From NCBI RefSeq assembly GCF_000143415.4, contig NW_003314265.1, forward strand, positions 4,004,660 through 4,068,659: a stretch of 64,000 nt of DNA. The letters are read 5' to 3'. Below the pieces are notes generated by a model. The model was given only the letters and a program-made list of their open reading frames with translations. It was not told the origin of the DNA and did no database searches. Positions 58,594 to 64,000 of this stretch are shown piece by piece; the stretch's first letter is position 1; each line of letters begins with the position of its first letter. This DNA is from Selaginella moellendorffii. Lineage: Eukaryota; Streptophyta; Lycopodiopsida; Selaginellales; Selaginellaceae. The position numbers and the translations under genes are program-made.

Positions 58594-58851
58594 TTGTGTG
58601 TCTGTTGGCTTGCTCCTTGCACTGACAGGTGGCACTACCAGCGAGTGGCACATCACCTTCAAAGCAAACCTTTTGGTTTTTCTAGGGCTCTTTTTAAGCT
58701 CTCTCCCTCGGCCTGGTAGAAGCCGGATCGAGGAGCACTCGTGCATTTTTATTTCCATTCGATTCATTCATATATACATCGCTGATTCGATCATCCTTGA
58801 TCCCTCCAATCTTCTTCCTCTCTTGATTTTCCCTCTCTCGCGAATTCGGCG

Positions 58852-60366
58852 ATGGCGGCCAGCTCGTGGGTGGATCGCATGCGCGGCGTGTATGGAATGC
58901 CGCTGCTGGCGCTGATCGGCGTGGGGTTTTGGGTGCAGGGATTCCGGTGCTTCCCGTGGCTGGCCGTGAATTACCATCTCAAGGACGATCTCCAGCTGAA
59001 TCCGGGAATGCTCCAGTTCTTGCAGCAAAGCACCAATTTGCCATTTCTTGCCAAGCCACTCTACGGCGTTGTCTCCGACGCCATCTACATCAATGGAGCT
59101 CACCGGGTTCCATATCTTATCTTCGCAGGTACGTAGCTTTTTCGATTCCTTTCTCCTTTCTACGTCTTCTTTGATTCTCTTGCGCGTTTTCTTTGATGTA
59201 CTGTTCTTAGATCTTCTTCCAAGTTTCTTCTAGATAGATTCTTGGTCGGTGTTACCAATTGTTCTTAGAAAACTTACATTCTTTCACTCCTTGCAGGCCT
59301 GATACAACTTCTCTCGTGGGGAAGTATCGCGTTTCTCCCCAAAGTCGCCAACTCGATCGGCCTCCTCGCGCTCTACCTCACTCTCAGCAACTTTGGCGTC
59401 GCCATTGGCGAGGTCGCAAACGATGCTCTGGTGGCCGAGTGTGGCAAGCGACGGGGGAGCTCCCCAGGTGAGCTCCAGTCCTTCTCAATGGTCGCCTTTT
59501 CGCTGGGGGCAACGCTGGGGAACTTGCTGGCCGGGGTAGCACTGAGTAAGCTCCAAACCACGACCATTTTCTCGATGTTCCTCATGGTGGTGACGCTCAA
59601 CTTTGCCGTCTCATACTCCGTCAGCGAGAAGTCGGTGGTTGCATCGCAGGAGGTCGCTGCAAAGGGTGACAACGACAAGGATCAGCCAAGGAAACATAAA
59701 CGCAAAAGCATGACACAACAGGCTGTGGAGATGGCAAACCTGGTGAAAAGGCCGGACATACTCCGTCCACTTCTCTGGTTCACCTTGTCGGTCACCATCA
59801 TCCCTTCGTTGCTCGGCAGCGTCTTCTACTATCAAACCCAGGTTCTCCGCGTCGACTCGTTCTACCTCGGCCTCTCCAAGGCCGTGGCTCAGCTCGGGCT
59901 TCTTTTGGCTTCTATATCCTTCAACAGCTACCTCAAGGACGTTCCACTCGCGAAGCTGGCCGCAAGCATCCAGATCGTTCTAGCTTCCTCGATGCTCCTC
60001 GATGTTCTCCTCGTCAAGCGGCTCAACTCGCGGCTGCTGGGCGTGACGGACGAGTACTTCGTGCTCTTGTTCGCGGGACTAGTTGAAGCCATAGGCCTGT
60101 TCAAGGCTCTTCCCTTCGCGGTGTTGCTGGGAAAGATTTGTCCACCGGGAGCCGAGGGGACGCTCATGGCTGTCTTCTCGGCCTGCCTGTGCCTGGCCAA
60201 CCTGGCGAGCGGATACTTTGGAGTTGCTCTCGCTGCGCTACTCGGTATTTCTTCACAGAACTTCGACTACTTGGCGCTGGGGATTGTTGTAGAGGCTGCA
60301 TTCACGCTCGTGCCGGTGTTCTTCACTGGCGCCTTGCAACAACAACGGCTGAAGAAAGAAGAATAG
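58852..60366 (+). CDS. BT1/folate-biopterin transporter family protein (448 aa)
   Basis: Exons 58852-59128 and 59297-60366, phase 1, total in frame. About 12 membrane helices of the major-facilitator type. Family blocks: GVGFWVQGFRCFPWLAVNYH, LPFLAKPLYGVVSDA with the conserved loop KPLYGxxSD, VANDALVAECG, GSVFYYQTQVLRVDSFYLGL, and PPGAEGTLMAVFSACLCLAN. The central loop is charged (DNDKDQPRKHKRK). Members carry folates or pterins in plastids and parasites; the substrate here is inferred from family only. No clear transit peptide is seen. The gene ends 77 bp from the convergent CwfJ gene. Confidence 0.88.
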
Positions 60367-60443
60367 ACTCTGGAACTGAGAAGTGTAAATACTGAGATGG
60401 AAAATAAGTAAATTACCTATCATACAAGTACAAGTTCCATTGC

Positions 60444-62682
60444 TCACTGGAGCATTTGCGTCCAATCGTGAGGCCTCCACTGCTGCAGGAACTCTTTCAC
60501 AGCAGTCGCTTGATGATCGAATGACGCGTGCTTTGCCTTCTGGTGCATCGTCTCCTGGGGAAGCTTGAGCATGCCGATGAGAACGTTCCGACCAAAGTTG
60601 CTGTCGAAGTCCTCTTCGTTGTCAATCACATGGCAATAGCCGCCTTCCAGCCCGAACTCCACATGAAAGTACGGAAAGTTCTTTGGTATGGAGGAGCGAA
60701 GCCCCTTGCCTCTGGTGTCTATAAGCTTCTTCGCGTTGTGCTGGCTCCATTCATCTTCGGCCTCGTCGATTGCCTGGTCATTACACGGTGTCAGTGAAGT
60801 TATTCCGGCAGTGATCGACGTAAGGACTTGCCTTTTTGAAGTAAAGCGGACCTTGCTGGAGTACGTTGGGAGGAACGGGGATGCATTCGACCAGACAATG
60901 CCTACGTTGCTGCGAGAGATTCATGGCCGTTTCTAGAAATATCACATCCTTCTCTTGCTCCTTGAACATCTTGAGCAGGCACTTTTTGAAGTTCCGAATC
61001 TCATCCCAAACATCGTCATCAACGTTCCTTGTAGAGCCTTCGTGCTATTAAATCAAACGCGAGCTTTAGCATTTAGTGAAAACTTTGAAAGAAAGAGCTT
61101 ACTTGCGAAGGAACAATGTAGCAATGTCCCGGTACAAGTGAAGACGTAGGAGGAAGCATCAAGTACGTGAAGTTGCCAATCGCGATTGTTAGATGTTTCG
61201 GCCTCGACGAGTTCTCAAAGCAATACCGGCAGCGCTCGTTCTGTGTCTGAATACGATTGTACTGAGAGACCGCGCTGTTCTTGGCCTTCGTCATTCCCTT
61301 CCTTGCCGACTTTTTCTTATAAGCATCGCTTTCGATTCCAACGTCGTCGTACTCATCGTCGGCTTGATACCTCTCCCTCGAGCGATAAATCTTTGACGCA
61401 AGGAACGCATCGGAATCCTTGTTTTCTTGAGCATGTCTCTGGATGGCAGTGATTTTCTTCATCGCCGCATCATCGCCGCCAGCCGAAGTTTTAACCTTGT
61501 CACCATCGGAATCTTTGTTTTGCGCACGTCTCTGGATTGCAGCTATCTTCCTCTTCACAGGATCATCATCAGCTGTCGGTTGATCGACCTCTGGTCCCTT
61601 GCTTTCGCGAGCACGTCCTTGGATTGCCGCATCATGACCTGATCTGTCATAGTTTGAATCCTTGCTTTCGCGAACACGTCTCTGAATGGTAGCGACCTTG
61701 TTCTTTACAGCATCATCACCACCACCACTCGATTGATCCGGCTTGTCTCTATCCGTCTTCTCCTGCATCTGTTTAAACTTCTCCATAAAGCTCCCATCGT
61801 TCTCAAATATGTTGTAAGACGCTGCCGCGGCCTTGAGGACTGCAGAGTCCTCGGAGCGCATGGTATCCCTCCTCTGTGACTTCCATTTGAGTGATCCATC
61901 CACCCTCGGAGCTCTCATCCGAGAACCTTCCCTCGCAGACCGAGAATCTTCTTTCGCAGGCTCATCCTCTGAGCGTCCTGCCTCCTGTTCCTGCTCGTAC
62001 TTACGTTTTCTGTCGCGAATAGCATGGAGATGTGCGTTGGAATGTGCCGCTCGCTTGTTACTTACGCGAGAGAACGCATCAAACGATCCCCATCGATCAC
62101 TGATAACCTGTATCCCCTCAATTCATAAGCCACGAGAAGTAAAGAGGAAAATGGAAGAGAAACACTTACATCTGGAAGACTCGCTCCTTCTCGTGCCGCA
62201 CGCTCTTGAGCACGCTTTAATCCCTTGAGAAGCCAACTAGCACCCCCATCGCCGACACCTCCGGGAACTCGTCGAGCTACATGTTCTTCTTCTGGAAATC
62301 CTTCGCCGCCATCTTTCCAGTGTGGATTGAGCTCCTTTGAATTCGAGGGAGGTTTCTGTTCATTTCATCCATGCGTGATTGTGAGGAAACGAAAACGGGA
62401 CTAGAATTTCTAACCTCGTCGCGCTCTGCCTTGGAAGGAGCAATCTCTTCCTTGGGGACGGCTCGTTGAGGCCTGCTTGGCGCCACTGACATCCATTCCA
62501 AGCCAGCGTTCTTCCGCTTGGCAAGCATCTCTGGATCATCGGCATCGGCCGTCTTTCCCTCGCGATCCACATCCTGTAAGAGAGCTCGGCGGAGTGAGCG
62601 CTAGAATAATCTCGATCTACGAGCTTACATTTGAAGACGACGCGACAGAATCCCTGGAGACGAATCGCACCGCGCCAAGCAT
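60444..62682 (-). CDS. CwfJ-domain (CWF19-like 2) protein (641 aa)
   Basis: Exons 62682-62629, 62573-62415, 62334-62170, 62107-61103, 61044-60832 and 60773-60444; sum 1926 nt. The last intron begins with GC (AAG|GCAAGT); the frame on both sides demands it. The N-terminus (MLGAVRFVSRD, LNPHWKDGGEGFP) and the charged middle with IQRRxxE-type repeats match CWF19-like 2 proteins. The C-terminal CwfJ modules include RCRYCFENSSRPKHLTIAIG, LVPGHCYIVPSQH and FPYFHVEFGLEGGYCHVID. The family works in late spliceosome/lariat turnover with debranching enzyme; nuclear. It shares an 89-bp gap between start codons with SufD. Confidence 0.9.
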
Positions 62683-62771
62683 CCTGTGCCTCTCTGGGCA
62701 AATGCTTCTAGGGTTCTTCACGGAGAATATTCTCAACAATTCCATAGTCCGCATTAGGGCTCTTAGGCGCG
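62683..62771. promoter_or_regulatory. 89-bp bidirectional promoter/leader between CwfJ and SufD genes
   Basis: Only 89 bp separate the two ATGs. It contains TAGGGTTC and TTAGGGCTC (telo-box-like words common in promoters of plant housekeeping genes). No TATA box is seen. Confidence 0.5.
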
Positions 62772-64000
62772 ATGGAGTGTTTGCAGGCCGCGAGCTCGTT
62801 CCCGCTTGGATTTCGGTAAGCCAGATGCAATTGCCTTCTCTCAGCACCTAATCTTCCGGTCCAGGAAGGCGCCCATGGCAGAGCAGATCGAGAGCCCGGA
62901 TTACTGCTCCTCGAGCCTTAGCAGTGGAGAGCAGGCCGGATTTCTTTCTTCTAGAGCTCGCAGAGAAGCTCGAGGACAGCGTGAGCAAGGGTGCTGGGGA
63001 GGAGAGGAGGAGCAATCTCGTCTTGAAAGCCTTGCGGGATGGATCGGCCGAGGTCGCGGTTACGTGTAAGTGGCCTAGCAGCAAAGACGAAGCTTACAGG
63101 TTCACAAACGTGAAGTTTCTCAAGGATTCAGAGATCCAGCCGCTGATAATTGGTGGAGATGAAGTGGAGAGCTTGAGCTTTGAGGGCATGGAAGACGAAG
63201 AAGGTGAGAGCATCAGGCTGGTCTTCGTGGATGGGATCCTTTCTCCGGAATTGTCGAAAGTCGAAGGAGTTCCTCCTGAAGTTTACGTTGGAAGTATACT
63301 CGCTGCTCCGGATGAGAAGCTCCAGAAGTACGTCGTCCCCAGGATCTCACAGGCGTCAACCTTGATAGACAAGGATGCTTTCGTCTCCCTGAATGGAATT
63401 GGAGCGCTGGATCTGGGTGTGGTGCTGGTTCCCAAGGACTTGAAGCTGGAGAAGCCTATCCACGTTGTCTACTATTCGACTCCTCGCAAGAACTTGAAGA
63501 ACCAGCTTGAACCTCAAGTCGTGTCAATGACAAATCCAAGGCTGCTCGTGGTGGCCTCCGAAGGAGCAACGGTCCATCTGGTTGAGGAGTTCAGAGGAGG
63601 AACAGAGGAGAGCTCTCACTGGACGAATTCCGTGTGTGAGATTGTTATCGAGTCGGGAGCTTCAGTGTCGCACGACTTGATACAAACTCAAGGGCGATCT
63701 TCTGTGAGCATGAAAAAGACTTATGTCTCACAGGTAAATTCTCTTTCTCTTGCCGCTATTCTGGATGATTGACATTGGGCCTTCCAGGAGAAAGCTAGTA
63801 GCTACAAGTGCGTGGACGTGGAACTTGGGAGCAAGCTAAGCAGGCACAATCTCCACATTGAGCAGCTTGGTTCCGACACTAAAACGGAGATGTTAACGTT
63901 CCTGTTGTGCGGTCGTGATCAGGTGCAAGACCTCCATAGCCGGTTGATACTGAACCATCCCAGAGGCTATGCAAGACAACTCCAGAAGTGCATTGTCATG
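62772..64000 (+). CDS. SUFD: SufD-like Fe-S cluster assembly protein, plastid (ABCI7-like), partial at the 3' end
   Basis: Exons 62772-62815, 62869-63733 and 63788 to the window edge, in phase; about 374 residues visible. The first ~45 residues (MECLQAASSFPLGF, then a Ser/Arg-rich stretch) look like a plastid transit peptide. Mature motifs: ESRPDFFLLELAEKLED, VVPRISQASTLIDKDAFVSL, YYSTPRKNLKNQLEPQVV, NPRLLVVASEGATVHLVEEF, NSVCEIVIESGASVSHDLIQ, HNLHIEQLGSDTKTEMLTFL. SufD works with SufB and SufC as scaffold for Fe-S clusters. The acceptor GGAAG at 62868 was chosen because it alone keeps frame; a nearby CAG would shift it. Confidence 0.9.

Overview
The window reads as nuclear DNA of a land plant, most likely a lycophyte of the Selaginella type (inference). 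Plant-specific families are present: an LRR receptor kinase, a pentatricopeptide-repeat relic, a plastid SufD, an Ole e 1/extensin protein, a phytochrome-interacting ankyrin protein and a folate/biopterin-type transporter. Introns are very short, about 40-80 bp, and genes on the right are tightly packed. The splice models given here were built by hand; in each intact gene every exon junction keeps the reading frame.

Region 1 (1 to about 20.6 kb) is a lineage-specific unit. It holds two divergent genes. A minus-strand multi-exon gene encodes a ParB-like domain, an acidic region and an FCP1-like phosphatase domain. A plus-strand gene of the DUF7869 (transposase-like) type is broken by stops. 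Both genes, and the space between them, carry about 27 copies of a 22-bp near-perfect palindrome that I see nowhere else in the window. In gene A several introns of only 38-54 bp are little more than splice sites around one palindrome. This is the most unusual signal in the window.

Region 2 is a set of LTR retrotransposons. Element 1 (5845-13537, target duplication gatgc) is non-coding and lies between the two divergent genes. Element 2 (21885-36385, target duplication ctaag) is a composite. It has LTRs of the same family, a decayed chromovirus fragment, and an inverted LTR copy. Element 3 (29626-34488, target duplication atagc) is a very young Ty3/gypsy element inserted into that inverted LTR; its two 233-bp LTRs look identical.

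Region 3 (36.4-45.5 kb) is mostly AT-rich decayed DNA. It holds an hAT transposase relic, a Crinkler/RHS-type NTPase pseudogene, a pair of about 110-bp direct repeats, a long inverted repeat and a PPR pseudogene.

Region 4 (45.6-64 kb) is gene-dense. In order: a plastid-type J protein, an LRR receptor kinase (minus), an Ole e 1/extensin protein, an At1g01500-like membrane protein (minus), the E2 subunit of branched-chain 2-oxoacid dehydrogenase (minus), an ankyrin protein (minus), a PP2C phosphatase, a small Cys/His-rich protein, a BT1-type folate/biopterin transporter, a CwfJ-domain splicing protein (minus) and SufD (plus, running off the right end). These are ordinary housekeeping and signalling genes and do not form an operon. 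Several pairs are divergent or convergent with less than 100 bp between them.
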